Shown one piece after another: positions 24,985 to 37,153 of a DNA stretch of 64,000 bases (position 1 is the stretch's first letter; each line of letters opens with the position of its first letter). Under the pieces are notes generated by a model. The model saw only the letters and a list, made by a program, of their open reading frames with translations. It had not been told where the DNA came from and made no database searches. Made by a program: the position numbers and the translations under genes. Location of the stretch: positions 372,001 through 436,000 of the forward strand of contig BCIV01000006.1 of assembly GCA_001600055.1 (NCBI GenBank), read 5' to 3'. This DNA comes from Filobasidium wieringae (Eukaryota; Basidiomycota; Tremellomycetes; Filobasidiales; Filobasidiaceae).

Positions 24985-26862
24985 ATGTCTAGCTTGAGAT
25001 CGACAGTCGATAGCGATCTTCGCATAAGCCAGATGCTTCGCCGTGGTGGCTCACCTGGTCGAAACTTATCATATCAACCAGTTTCGGCGGGCGCCGAGAG
25101 CGCTAAAGGAAACCCCTACATGAATCATCGTACAACCGCACAACCGGCTGGTATTCATCAATGTTTTGAGCTCAACAACGTTGGGAAGCAAACACCACCG
25201 TCAGATCTGGTAGAAAAGATGGTCTATAACAACGAATACATACTCAGCGCCCTGGATCCTCATGCGCCCGTTTCTGCTGTGGCCTCGTCATCCCGACTAA
25301 ACGTTCCACATCGATATGCACCATTACCTCGTACCCCAGTCTTATCGCACGATCTTCCATTCACCACTGCTCTCGCAGAGGAAGCTATCAGAAGCTCTTC
25401 CATCGAGCTGACAAGGCAATCGGCTCAATTAGAAAGAGAACGAGAGTTGGCAGAAATACTGGCAGAAGAGGAAAAAGTACAAGCTAGGAATGAGCTGAAA
25501 GAGTCGCAAGGAACGTGGACCAAGTTGATCGTAGGGAAAAGAGGGAAAAAAGGAAACGATCTACCGGAAGAAGGAAAGAGCAAGCCGTTCGACAAGACTC
25601 CTAATGCCTACGAGCTATATGCGGCGATTGATCGTAAAGATCTAAAGTTAGTTGCACTGGATTTCTTACGGTCTCCAGCTCGTGACTGATTAGGATGCCA
25701 TGTTAGCTATATCGCTCGTGTGAGGTAAGTAAACAACCCACAGACGTAGAACTTCTTCTCATAATTAACATCTGGTAGCCTAACAGGGACCACGCATTTC
25801 CTCTATTATTACAGAAGAACGCAGGAGAGTTCCCTATCATTTACGCTTCGCGGATAGGGAACTCGCACAAAGGTACCCATCTCCTTTATTGTCGTAATAT
25901 CTGGTTCAAAGACTAATTGAAGATGTGTTGCGATCCTGATCAGATATCGTTATCCTCTTGTGCGGAGCTCTTTCGAGGTAAGCCTAAGGCCGTACCTTTT
26001 GATTTCAGGCTGCGCTTACGCCGAGGCTGCATGTCATACTTTCAGATACGTGAATCGACTGGAAGATGACGACTTTGACAAGAAGGAAACGATATCGATC
26101 TTACGGGCCTTGAGAGTGAATGTAAGGACTTTGCCTGCAGCGTATTTCCGAAGCCCCAGCTGATAGATCAATTAACAGCTCAAGATGGCTATCGATAACT
26201 CTTTGCTACCGGCGTTCGACTCCTCGCTGTTATCCTCTTATCTTCAAGTCCTCATCATGTCGGAAGGCGATATTTGGGTGCACAAAGCCGTGCACGAAGT
26301 GGGTCTTTGGCTGAGAACGTGGGAGACCCAACCCTCTGGACCTACCGATGTGAACCACAATTCGGCGATAGAAGAAGACCTGCCATTTAGAGAAGGACCG
26401 GTTCACAAGGCGGAATCCCTCATCAAAGCTTTCTGTACAAAAGAATTAAAGAACACTCCGGTCGTTGAAGCCGTTGGGGGTGGACTGGGCGTCGAGGAGT
26501 ATGTCGCAAATTCCACTATGGATTTGGTTCTTATGGCCGCTTGGAGTGTTTTGGCTGAAGGAGTTGGGGGAGGTCTAGTGAAACCACTACCAGTAAGGAA
26601 TGCTCGTCGGAGTTTGGTTTCGTGAGTCGACACTGAACATACGCCTTCTGTCGTGTAGACATATACGTTCGCCCGAGACCTGCGCACGTACTCGTTGTTC
26701 ATTGAAACCCTTGATGAACATCGCGCTCTCGTGCATCCCAGGCTACTCGCGAACAAACGACTAAGTAGGCAGATGACCGTTCTCAAAGAAGTTTGTGGAG
26801 ATACTAGGATCGGTATCAAAGGCAGGGTGCAAATATTGAAGGAGCGAATGGATGGGAGATGA
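24985..26862 (+). CDS. Conserved-looking protein of unknown function, 497 residues
   Basis: Seven exons (24985-25646, 25707-25724, 25787-25872, 25944-25977, 26046-26121, 26179-26592, 26659-26862) join in frame to 497 residues. The first ~160 residues are low-complexity. A charged, coiled-coil-prone helix follows (SAQLERERELAEILAEEEKV, to about residue 175). The C-terminal ~300 residues look like a packed alpha-helical domain, with segments NAYELYAAIDRKDL, DHAFPLLLQKNAGEFPIIYA, IVILLCGALSRYVNRLED and LQVLIMSEGDIWVHKAVHEV. I do not recognise a named family. The 18-nt second exon (25707-25724) is needed to keep the frame open. An ATG at 24874 is in frame but would overlap the divergent EFM6 start, so 24985 was chosen. 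Confidence 0.72.
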
Positions 26863-28444
26863 AGAAGCTTCTTTGTGGTGATGGAGGTTAATTCCGATGT
26901 GAGAACTGGCGTACCTGAAATAGCGTGTTGTACTCTATTTGGAGCTAGGTGGTCGGCCACCTATCTCTCACGCACGTCTCACGGATCTCGCGAGCTTATC
27001 TCGACAAAGCTTTCGCAGTGGGCGAGTGAAAAGTTCACTCTTTCGTATGATACACGTATGAATCATTGCTATCGTTGATCGATTTGTCACTGAAAACGAG
27101 TCTCACAATGTATATGCAAACGGGGATGACGAGTCTGTTCAGAACCTGATGGTGAACCGGTTATCAAGTCTGCCAAGACGAACGAACCGAAAGACGACCA
27201 GCTCTCGCCATGCTACTGACAGGTGATATTCGCACTAGTCATCATGCGCTAGCAATCTGTCACCAAGCGCAGAATCACGGAGTCTTTACTATATTTTGAT
27301 ACCGTCGACATAACGTGGTTCCCCGAGCTGGCCATTTTCCTTTTGTTCACTGGAACCGGCCTGTCGTCCGTCCAGTCCGGAAATCACGGAGCGATCGAGG
27401 TTGCTCGAGCTGCGAGCTGAGGGCGTCGTGAACCTTTCTTCATCCGCGTGTTTGCCGGATTCGAGTGCGCGCTTTGTTGTGACTCATCTCGCGGAAGAAT
27501 AGGGTGCTTGAAACGCAGCGACCGGTTAGAGGTTAGTTACTCCAGCCGTACGGCTCACCCGCACTGGTCTCGATCGCTCTTCGCAGAAACGCCCTGGCGT
27601 TTCTCGGTTAACGGGTTCTTGACGAACGATCTCACAGCCAAGAAATCACCGTACACAGCGTTTCGAACAGTGACCGAATGGCTACTCCCCTGTCCTCAAG
27701 GTTTTGCTCTCGGGAAGTCGCGGGACATGTCTGGATACGCTCGATCGCTCGACAAGATTTCTATCAGGACGCAAAAGGGGCTTGAACCGTACAGAGATAC
27801 GCTGTCGAGCGGGCGAGTGGAAAGTGATGAGATCATATTGTTAGCACAAAGTAGCCGACTGATGAACAAATAGCGTAGTTTCGAGCTCTGCGGAACGAAA
27901 AACCATCCGAGTTGTCTTGAGAGGTCTCGGCTCTCGTCACGATCACTCGCTCGGCTGCTTCTGGGATATGACTGTTTATTGCACCCGTCCCTCGCACCCC
28001 TTGACCTTTGGGCCTCGTGTGTTCCGGCGAATATATACACACAGAGTACACTCAGTCCTCGATTCTCGATCATCCAGCCAACACAGGAACAACCCATCTT
28101 CTCTCATCCCATTGCCATCTCATCACGGACGTCACTTTTTGTTCTTTGTATAGATCCCGCCCGGGTGGTAGACATGCTTTGCTATATAACATGTAGCTTC
28201 CTTTTCTCACTTTGATCAGCACACATCCACTAGCTTTACCACTTGTTCCCATCTCATAACGCTCTCACATAGATCCCACCCTTCACTCCCACAGTCTTGT
28301 ACAACATCAGCTTCTAGCGTTATATCTAGACACCGACAACTATAGCAACTCCGTAACCAATAAAACGCACAGCCCACGTCGTCGCCAACTTTCTTTTCAT
28401 CAAAGATCAAAGCTTGTTACAGTTTCGAACCGGCTTCATCCATC
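26863..28444. other. Largest unexplained spacer of the left half, about 1.6 kb
   Basis: This lies between the unknown 497-residue gene and the arrestin-like gene, both on plus. The right third looks like a promoter and 5' leader (TATA-like element near 28030). The rest has only an open stretch at 27448-27873 that lacks an early ATG and any splice context. No tRNA-like cloverleaf, repeat array or mobile element was recognised. Confidence 0.45.
28030..28038 (+). promoter_or_regulatory. TATA-like element upstream of the arrestin-like gene
   Basis: An AATATATAC run lies about 400 nt upstream of the ATG at 28445. A second TATATAA run lies near 28183-28189. Either could position transcription; the choice is inference. 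Confidence 0.35.
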
Positions 28445-30745
28445 ATGCCTCCTGATAGAGCTATCCTTCCTTCGTTCATGACACCTTACGTATCGACATC
28501 ATCATCTTCATCCCTATCATCAGCATCACTTCCTTCAACGATACCCAACTTCCCTACTCCTTCCTCATCCTCACGCTCACCACCTCGACGTATCGCACGC
28601 AGCTTAACGAGAGCCATCATGCGAGATCTGCAACAACCCATCTCTGGACCTTCCACCGGTCGAAAGCGTAAATCACCATCACCAACACGATCAATTTCAT
28701 ATGAACAATATCTAGAGGAACATAAACGTATGCGGAGAGGAAGGACCGGAAAAGCAAGAGAAACGGATAGATCTAGAAGACTTGGGAGTCGACCTTTGCC
28801 GGTCGAAGGGGATGAAGAGGAGCTCAGTTGCAGGGTAGGAAGGGAAAGGGAGGAGGCTCAGACCAGGTCGACCGACGTGCAAAGACCCGCTACCGAGAGA
28901 GGCAGACAAGGGGATCCATCTAGTTCGGAGGACGATAGCTTTTCGGCTCAGCAACATCTGATGCAAACGCAAGCTCCGCAATTCGATCGACTCCTGGAAA
29001 GCGAAGACCACTATCCGCGTCGGTCACTCATCACGAGAAGTTGGGGTACGTCAGCTTCCCCGCGGGAAATCACACGGTACGCAGATACTGATATACACTC
29101 GTTTTCCTCGTCTTACAGCAAGGTTCGTCCCCCCTGCTATCCAGTTCCCACCCAGGGTCAAGCTCGACCTGGGATTCGCAGAGGCCGATGGTATCAATAA
29201 GCTTCCTCCCGCTTTCTATGTAGGTACCGAGATGAGAAGCCCGAGATGAGTTCCGTTCCTGTGCTTACGCATTACATGCCCGTGTTTCAGGCCGGAGTTG
29301 GGATTCCGACCATGCTTTACTTGGTGGTCGATCACCTCTCGTGTATTCCGCACAACCTTCGTCCAGAGCTCAACATGACTCTGACTGGGATGCTTCAGCT
29401 TGATTATGGAGAAAGACTCGTCATCTCGGTGTCCGTTTCTCTCGCCAACGGTCTGGCCATATGGTCTAGGGATGCTATCGCTGCGCATCGGGGACCCCAG
29501 TCGGATCTCTTACCTTGGACGTCTGACCCAGAAACCGCCCTTCCTGGAGGTCGATACAACCTACCTCTAACGGTACAGATTCCGGACACGAGACTTCCAC
29601 CATCCTTCGAAACGAAAGAAGGACGATTCGCCATCAAATATAGCCTGACCGCAACTCTTTCAGCCGATAACCCTTTCCGACCAACAGAGCGGATGGATTT
29701 GGGAGTCTCGACCGTCCCATTCACCTTGCTCCCAACAATCATGCCTGATTTCCCTGTACAGCTTCGTCAAGAAGCGACGTTCGATTGGCATCGTTGTGGT
29801 CTTATATGGAAAGGCGAGCGTCTGACGGAATGCGCTGCTGTGCGGGAAAAGTGGGCTTTCGAGACAAGCTTGTGAGTGTCTTCCAGTTCGCAAGTGACTG
29901 CAGAATGTAACTCGTATGTTTGTTCATCAATTAGACCCTGTACCACGTATTCTCCAACTCAAATCATCCCCATCGACCTGACTCTTTATCCTACGCAAGT
30001 TGCTTCAGCTCGCGCACTTGTTTTCGTCCGTGTGGGCATCAAACGGCGTCAACGAATTTCCAACGCGGAAGACGACGAAATGATGCCGCCCATAGACGAC
30101 GATACAGAAGACATTATCTCTGCAAGGGTCGGACTTTTCGAGGTCTCGGGACAAGAACCTACAAAGCTGTCAGGGATCCAGTTGCCTCTATCTAGTGATG
30201 ATGATGGTTGGTCATATGGATATTCTACCCACGCCGGACGGGTGTCATATCCTTCGGTCTTACGAAAGATCACCGCGACAAATCAATTCTTCGCCTTCGT
30301 ACAAGTCGGCAGGCTTCCTGAGCGTATGCCCAACGCCTCGGAAGAATTCCAGCACCTCCCCCTCAACAAGCTCTTACCAATCGACGCTGTCCGTTACAGG
30401 GATTTCAACCAAACCCAAACAAAACTAGCTCACACGACTATCCCCATCGTTATCGGAAGCGTCTCCGAACCCAGAGACGCCATGCACTACTCCGCGTGGT
30501 CGGACTTGAGCCTGACTCGCGGTCCTGACAACGTGGAGCGTGCTCATCTCGTCGAGGGAGGGTCGTTTTCGAATGAGAACGGCTGGCGAATCCCTCCTCC
30601 AGCTTACAACGATGATGCATCGTCCGTCCAGAATCAAATCGATCAAGTTACGATAACCATCCTGCCTAGTCCTCCAGTACTAGATGATAACGTGGAGGAG
30701 CCTGAGCCCGAAGCGCATAATGAACCTGTATGTTCAAACGCCTAG
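28445..30745 (+). CDS. Arrestin-like (ART family) adaptor with PPxY motif
   Basis: Four exons (28445-29045, 29119-29219, 29291-29871, 29935-30745) give 697 residues. Residues 1-200 are Ser/Pro/Arg-rich and apparently disordered. The arrestin N-lobe follows at about 205-430 (LTGMLQLDYGERLVISVSVS, ALPGGRYNLPLTVQIPDTRL, GRFAIKYSLTATLSA), and the C-lobe then opens with TQIIPIDLTLYPTQVASARA. A PPAY motif at residues 649-652 fits the PPxY signature that recruits WW domains of Rsp5/NEDD4 ubiquitin ligases. ART proteins link plasma-membrane cargo to ubiquitin-dependent endocytosis. Fold and motif are seen; the role is inferred from the family. The cargo is unknown. The long 5' leader suggests a complex promoter. 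Confidence 0.82.
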
Positions 30746-31135
30746 ATACATCCCAAAATCACTCGCCTATAATATGTAAAGCCAGCACGTCACATTTTGT
30801 TGTTACCGCCTTCTTTGTAGTCGCTTCTTTTGCATATACCTTGGAACATGAGCAAGATCGTATATCTGTTTGCCTGAAACCAAGACTGAAAGTTCCCAAT
30901 TTTGATAATGTCTCGAGCCGTTATAGGCTTTGCAGGGTAAATGACGTGTCACAATCAGGTTGTTTTTGTCATCGATAGGGGCGTAACTAATTTCGAAGCG
31001 TTGCTAGGGTCGAGATTCTCTCCAGAAGAAACGTCCATCCTAAACATTGCACGTGCCGTACCAGTATATAGCTGCCGATACGTCAGGCGTGTTCAAGAAT
31101 TCAATCGGGACAGAGCTTTTGGCTAGGTTGCCAAG
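30746..31135. other. Spacer between arrestin-like gene and MTR4
   Basis: This 390-nt spacer should hold the arrestin 3' end and the MTR4 promoter. Nothing else was seen. Confidence 0.5.
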
Positions 31136-34100
31136 ATGGACGATGATATGTTCAGCATGTTGAAAGCGACCAAGAGGGTCAGAAAGACTAAGAATGGCGC
31201 AGCTACTTCAAAGAGTGCAGGCAAAAGGAGAGCTACTTCCAGCTCAGACGAAGATGCTGAGGAAGAAAAGATCGTTGCGACGGACAGACCTTCTGATCGA
31301 AAAAGAACGAGGACTGATGGACCTGGGAATGTGGATCCCATGGCAGCTCTCGAAAACCTGGCGGACGAGGATATGGAAAGCAATGCGGACGCCGGCGATG
31401 CCTCCGTTGATGTAGTACTGCCAACAAACGGGCCCAAAGCTCCTGTGGTCACCGATGATTTCGAGCAAGAAGCGGAGCGAGAGGTTGCTGCTACTAGTGG
31501 TTTCGCAAAAGTAGAGGAGGGAGAGAAGATGCGGCTCGTGCATCAAGTTAGACATCAGGTAAGCTTCATCGGACGAGGATCTGTTATCTCTCATTGCTTA
31601 CCCATTACTCATCATGCTATAGGTCGCCCTTCCTCCTAACTATCCCTATGTGCCCATCTCTACCCATGTCCCTAACGACCCTCCCGCTAGAAGCTACAAG
31701 TTCACCTTGGATCCCTTCCAGCGTGTCGCCGTCAATTCGATCGAAAGAAATGAAAGCGTCTTAGTCTCTGCTCATACCAGTGCCGGAAAGACTGTGGTCG
31801 CCGAATATGCTATCGCTACCTGTTTGAACGAGAAGAAACGAGTTGTGTATACCAGTCCTATTAAGGTAAGCACGACCAAGCGGGACGGCCAATTACCTTG
31901 CTAATGTATTTTTTGCAACAGGCTCTGTCGAACCAGAAATTCCGAGAGCTTCAGGCAGACTTTGGTGATGTTGGTTTGATGACAGGAGACGTTACTATCA
32001 ACCCATCTGCATCTTGTCTGGTTATGACTACCGAGGTAAGCGAGTTGGACAAGCTATCGTGAATTATAGGCTAATTAAACCGGTTAGATTTTACGATCGA
32101 TGCTGTATAGAGGTTCAGAAGTGATGCGAGAAGTTGCTTGGGTAGTCTTTGATGAGATTCATTACATGCGGGATAAAGGTGCGTTTTGCAAGTCTGGCTC
32201 GTTTCGATTTCCAGCTTAGACCAGGACCATTCAGATCGAGGTGTCGTGTGGGAAGAGACAATTATTTTACTTCCCCATACCGTCCGATATGTCTTTCTAT
32301 CAGCCACTATCCCCAACAGTATGCAGTTCGCAGAGTGGATTGCGAAGTTACATAGTCAACCCTGTCACGTCGTTTACACCGATTTCCGACCTACTCCCTT
32401 GCAACACTATATGTTTCCTGAAGGAGGCGATGGGATGTATCTAGTCGTCGACGAGAAGAGCACGTTCCGAGAAGACAACTTCCAGAAAGCGATGGGTTCT
32501 CTAGCGGCACGTGCTGGAGAAGACCCAGCTGATCCTAATGGGGGCCAGGGTAGACGTGGAAAGACAAGGAAAGGAAAACCGCAAGGTATGCACTGATGAT
32601 GAAATTCGCGATGAACCTAGCTTACACGTCGTCTTGTAGGCGAGGCTTCGGATATTTACAAGTTGGTCAAGATGATCATGCTCAAAAACCTGAACCCAGT
32701 CATCGTTTTCGCTTTCTCGAAGAGGGAATGTGAAGCATTAGCTATGCAAATGTCCAAAATCAACATGAACAAAGAAGAGGAGTCACTTTCCGTCGAAAAC
32801 ATCTTTAACAATGCGCTAGGAGGATTGAACGACGAAGACAAGAAACTCCCACAGATTGGGCACATTCTGCCCTTGCTCAGACGAGGAATTGGTGTTCATC
32901 ACGGAGGATTGCTTCCTCTTCTCAAGGAGGTGATCGAGATTCTGTTCCAGGAAGGGCTTATCAAGGTTCTTTTTGCGACCGAAACCTTCTCGATTGGATT
33001 GAACATGCCGGCCAAAACCGTCGTTTTCACTTCCGTTCAAAAATTCGATGGAAAAGAGTTCAGACATCTGTCAGGAGGAGTAAGTCTGCTCGCTTCATCG
33101 TCATAGGGACCCTTTAGCTTATCTTTCTCTATTTTGACAGGAATACATTCAGATGTCTGGGAGAGCTGGTCGACGAGGTCTGGATGCCCGTGGTATCGTC
33201 ATTATGATGTGCGAGCAGAAGCTGGAACCGGAAGCTGCTAAGGGAATGGTCAAAGGTCAAGCTGACCGTCTTGACTCCGCTTTCCACCTGGGATACAACA
33301 TGATCTTGAACTTGATGAGGGTAGAGGGTGTTAGTCCCGAATACATGTTGGAGAGGTGTTTCTATCAGTTCCAGAACACTGCAACTATCCCGGTGTTGGA
33401 GGAAGGTGAGTTGTGAACGGTGGCTGGCGTCGAGTCCTCCAGCTGAGCGCTATATTTTGCACAGAACTGAAAGGCCTACAGAAGAAGGAGAAAGCTGTCG
33501 TCATCGAGCGACGGGAAGAGATAGAAGAATACCATGATATTCGAACGAACCTCGCCAACGAACGTGGAGACTACCGTGCTGTTATTACGGAGCCTACCTA
33601 CGCTTTGCCCTTCATTCAGAACGGTCGACTTGTCAAGGTTATCGACGGAAAGCGTGACTTTGGTTGGGGAGCGGTTATTCAAGTCGAGAAGCGTCACTGG
33701 CCCATGGTCAGAGGTGCTCCTAGTCGACCAGCAGACGTCAAAGCGTCTGATGAACACGTGGTCTTCATCCTTTTGAACTGCGCCAGCAACTCTCGGGTTG
33801 ATACCAGAGATCGAACTGGATCCGCGATTCATACTATCCAACCGGCTGGCGATGCTCCTGGTGAACCTCTGGTAGTGCCAGTACTTCTCAGTTGCATTGA
33901 GAGTATCTGCGCTGCTCGAATCCATATGCCCCGGGATGTGCGGAGCATTGAATCTCGTCGTGACGTCTACCGCAGCGTGAAGGAGATGCAGATCAGACTG
34001 AAGGGCAACCTTCCCATTCTTGACCCTGTGCAGAACATGGGTATCAAGGACGAACGGTTCTTGAAATTGCTCAAGGTAAGTTGATGTACAACAGCATTTG

Positions 34101-35002
34101 TGCTGCTATTGACTCGCATCTTTATATACGATAGAGGATTGGCCAGTACGAGAAGCGATTGGCAAGCCTGGATATCAGCAAATCGCCTGACCTTGAACGA
34201 TTATTCAACGAGTACAGTGACTACGTGGACTTGAAACAGCTTATCAGGGCGACCAAGCGAAGAATCACGCAGGTGCAGAACGTTCTCCAACTGGAAGAGC
34301 TCAAGAACAGGCAGCGTGTGCTGCGCAGACTTGGATTCACGTCGGCTGACGATGTATTGAGTGAGAAGGCAAGGGTAGCATGTGAAATCAGTACGGGAGA
34401 TGAACTTCTTCTCACTGAGATGATGTTCAGTGGAGCTTTCAATGAGTTGACCCCCGCGCAGTGTGCGGCAGTCTTGGTCTGTTTCGTATTCGACGAGAAG
34501 GTCGGTTCCCTCCTGTGATATCACTCGAAGCAATATTCGCTAACTTCAGGCGTTTGATAGAGTGAGACCAAGCCGAAACTACCTAATGAGGTCTCCGCTG
34601 CTTTCCGCTCGCTACGGGAACATGCTAGGACCATCGCTCAAGTATCCGTCGAGTCCCGATTACCTATTGTTCCGGACGAGTATGTCAATTCCTTCAAACC
34701 GGAATTGAGCGAGGCCGTCTTCAGATGGTGCAATGGCGCTTCTTTCGCGGAATTATGTTCAATGTGTGATGTTTTTGAAGGTGGGTGTTATCCCGAATCC
34801 CTTTCTGATATGATGTTGATGTCCTGCGGTCGTTATAGGATCCCTGATTCGATGCTTCCGACGGTTGGGAGAATTGCTGCGCCAGATGGCATCCGCGTCC
34901 CGGGTCATCGGGAATGAGAGTCTTGAAAAGACATTTGACGAAGCGCTCAAAATGTTAGAACGTACTAACAGTATCATCTTCTCGCCTTCGTTGTACTTGT
35001 GA
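31136..35002 (+). CDS. MTR4: Exosome RNA helicase Mtr4 (TRAMP complex)
   Basis: Eleven exons (31136-31558, 31623-31865, 31922-32035, 32088-32178, 32235-32585, 32640-33079, 33141-33405, 33465-34075, 34135-34500, 34561-34780, 34839-35002) give 1095 residues. Helicase motif I is AHTSAGKT at 191-198, motif II DEIH at 282-285, motif III LSATIPN, and motif [12 protein letters not shown] at 558-567. An arch/KOW insertion follows at about 640-850, then the C-terminal helical bundle ([17 protein letters not shown]) ending FSPSLYL. This Ski2-like helicase unwinds RNA for the nuclear exosome, alone or in TRAMP with a poly(A) polymerase and zinc-knuckle protein. The arch separates it from Brr2-type helicases, and the overall sequence fits Mtr4 better than Ski2. 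Another exosome gene (SKI6/RRP41) lies 2.2 kb downstream. Confidence 0.95.
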
Positions 35003-35259
35003 TTGTCCTCGAACATAATAATTACTACGCAAATGTATCTTCTACAACGATGAATGGCATGACACGAGCCGATCGACATTTGCATGTATAAATGTCAGGC
35101 TGGCCTAAATGAACCATGACTAAACGCGTCGTCTAACGTAGATGTTTGGATGTCTTCAATTGATTCTGCAATTCTGTCAACTGTCAAGCCAAGACCTCCA
35201 AGCCGACCTTGAAACCTTTGGTCCTCCCTTCGTTTGAATATCCCAGGAATCCTATCGGC

Positions 35260-36937
35260 ATGAGTTCTTCGCTTCCCCCGCTGGCACCAGCGGCTGAGGA
35301 GACTGCAGCATCCCTCCGGAAATCTGCTAGAACTCGCAAACGACCTCTACCTCCAGATGCCACATACAACGAATCCGTCAGTACGCCACGAAGCAAGAGG
35401 AGCGGCACCGAGATGACGCCACTCAGTCCTGCACTCGAGCGAAGTATGGTAGCCGGAACGGAGAAAGAGGTCCAAACGAATGGAACATCGATAGATGAGG
35501 ATGCTGAGCCTGAAGAAGATCCTGTCTGGACTGATTTCAGTGCTGACTATTACGAGGGTACGTGCACCCGCCACGGAATCATCATAGATGAGGCAGGTAT
35601 TCAATTTTTGCCTTCTTTGCATTACAGTCGTAGAGCAGCTACCTCTCGAGTTGCACAGAAATTTCGCCTTACTGAGAGAACTGGATGAACAAACTCAGCG
35701 TGAGCTTTTATGTGATCACGGTTTCCAGGGAATTCTCGCTAAACCTGTTCTTTATCATTAGGTCAAACCAGTAGGCTTCTGGAAATCATCAGGCAATACG
35801 TCAACTCTCGAATCGCGCATCGTCCACCTTCCTCGACTGGTCAAATCGAAGCAAACATCGAATCGGCTTCCTCACATAATGACCACGACCTGAAAAAGAC
35901 CCTAGGATCCCCTCTACCCGGCTTAGATACTCTTAAAACAGATTTTGGCATGAACGGAGATCACCTATATGCTTCTATGGAAGTTGACGCCGAAGCAGGG
36001 CCATCGAGGCATCAAGACGCTATACCTGAAGCGTTAACCCACACCACGACTTCCAGCGGTGATATACTGTATTCGGTCAAGCTCACTCCGAACCTGTTGC
36101 CGGAGATTGGTAGATTGGCTAAGGAGGTGATTCGGGGAGCAGACGAGAAAATTGGGATCGCTTCGGGCTGCTACAACTCTGCAAGTGATCTTTTCTGCGT
36201 ACTACAACAACTTGACGTTCTTCGGCTAATCTCGACAGTTTTCAGGTGGATCGTCATATTCGATCGATGGATGCAGCTCTGCAGACGCAGCAAGCAGCGG
36301 TCAACATGGGCATACAAACAGGAACCTTGCCATCGGAGATGATAACGGGGTCCACAGGTCTAGGTGCTTCTGGCGCGCAAGGCATGGATGATGATGACAC
36401 CAATCCGACGAGAAGAGGGAGAAAGATGGGCCACGAGGCGAACGCACAAGAAGCGATGGGTGTCTTCTCCGGGGGCAGAGGTCCCGGATCAGGAGTAGCT
36501 GGTGCAGGACTAGCGGTGGATGGACTGAACATTGGTCTTACCAATGGGGCTTCAATAGCAGGGAAAGCGAGTAAGGGGGATAAAGGACCAATACCGATAG
36601 TATTAGGATATGTTGCAGCGCAAAACTTTGAGTTGGCGGTGGACCCGAACGAGCCGAGATATTGTTATTGCCAAAACGTCAGTCATGGAGAAATGATCGG
36701 ATGTGAGGTACGTTTTGTCCGTTACTTTATAAAAATTGCGGGATACCAATCTGACAATTTGTCACCTCTCAGAACGAGGATTGCCCGTATGGTGGATGGT
36801 TCCACTTGACCTGTGTAGGGATGCTGTCGGTGCCGAAAGACGAGTGGTGGTGTAATGACTGCAGGCCATCCAAACTGCAAGGCAAGGTCGCGCCGAAAGG
36901 AAAGCCAGGTAGAGGCAGGAAGAAGCAGAAGAGATGA
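35260..36937 (+). CDS. ING-family PHD-finger chromatin protein
   Basis: Exons 35260-35557, 35628-35699, 35762-36180, 36246-36707 and 36773-36937 give 471 residues. The ING N-terminal helix reads YEVVEQLPLELHRNFALLRE, then EKIGIASGCYNSVDRHIRSM. A C-terminal PHD finger has C403, C405, C416, C421, H428, C431, C444 and C447, a complete C4HC3 set with the ING signature YCQNVSHGEMIGC and WFHLTC. ING proteins read H3K4 methylation and sit in histone acetyltransferase or deacetylase complexes (Yng1, Yng2, Pho23 in yeast). Which complex this one serves cannot be decided here. Intron 3 (36181-36245) starts with GCAAGT, a GC-AG intron, and is required to join the two helices of the ING domain. Confidence 0.88.
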
Positions 36938-37153
36938 GAGTCCCTGTACATTACCGTTGTAAATCACTGTTCAGCTTAGTTGCTGTATGATACCCCTCTT
37001 GACATACGACACGAATCGCGGAAAGATGTCAGGCTCATCTTTCGTCAGAAAGTCAAGTCGTTTCAAATTCCCGTTAGAATTAGACAGTTTGATCCTGCTG
37101 AAGTTCGTAGTATCAAACATCAGCCTAGAAATTCTAGGAAAGACTGCTACAGA

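Noticed and set aside
27448..27873. Open stretch of 141 codons on plus
   Set aside because: It starts at GTG with no upstream ATG in frame, and has no splice links or recognisable domain.
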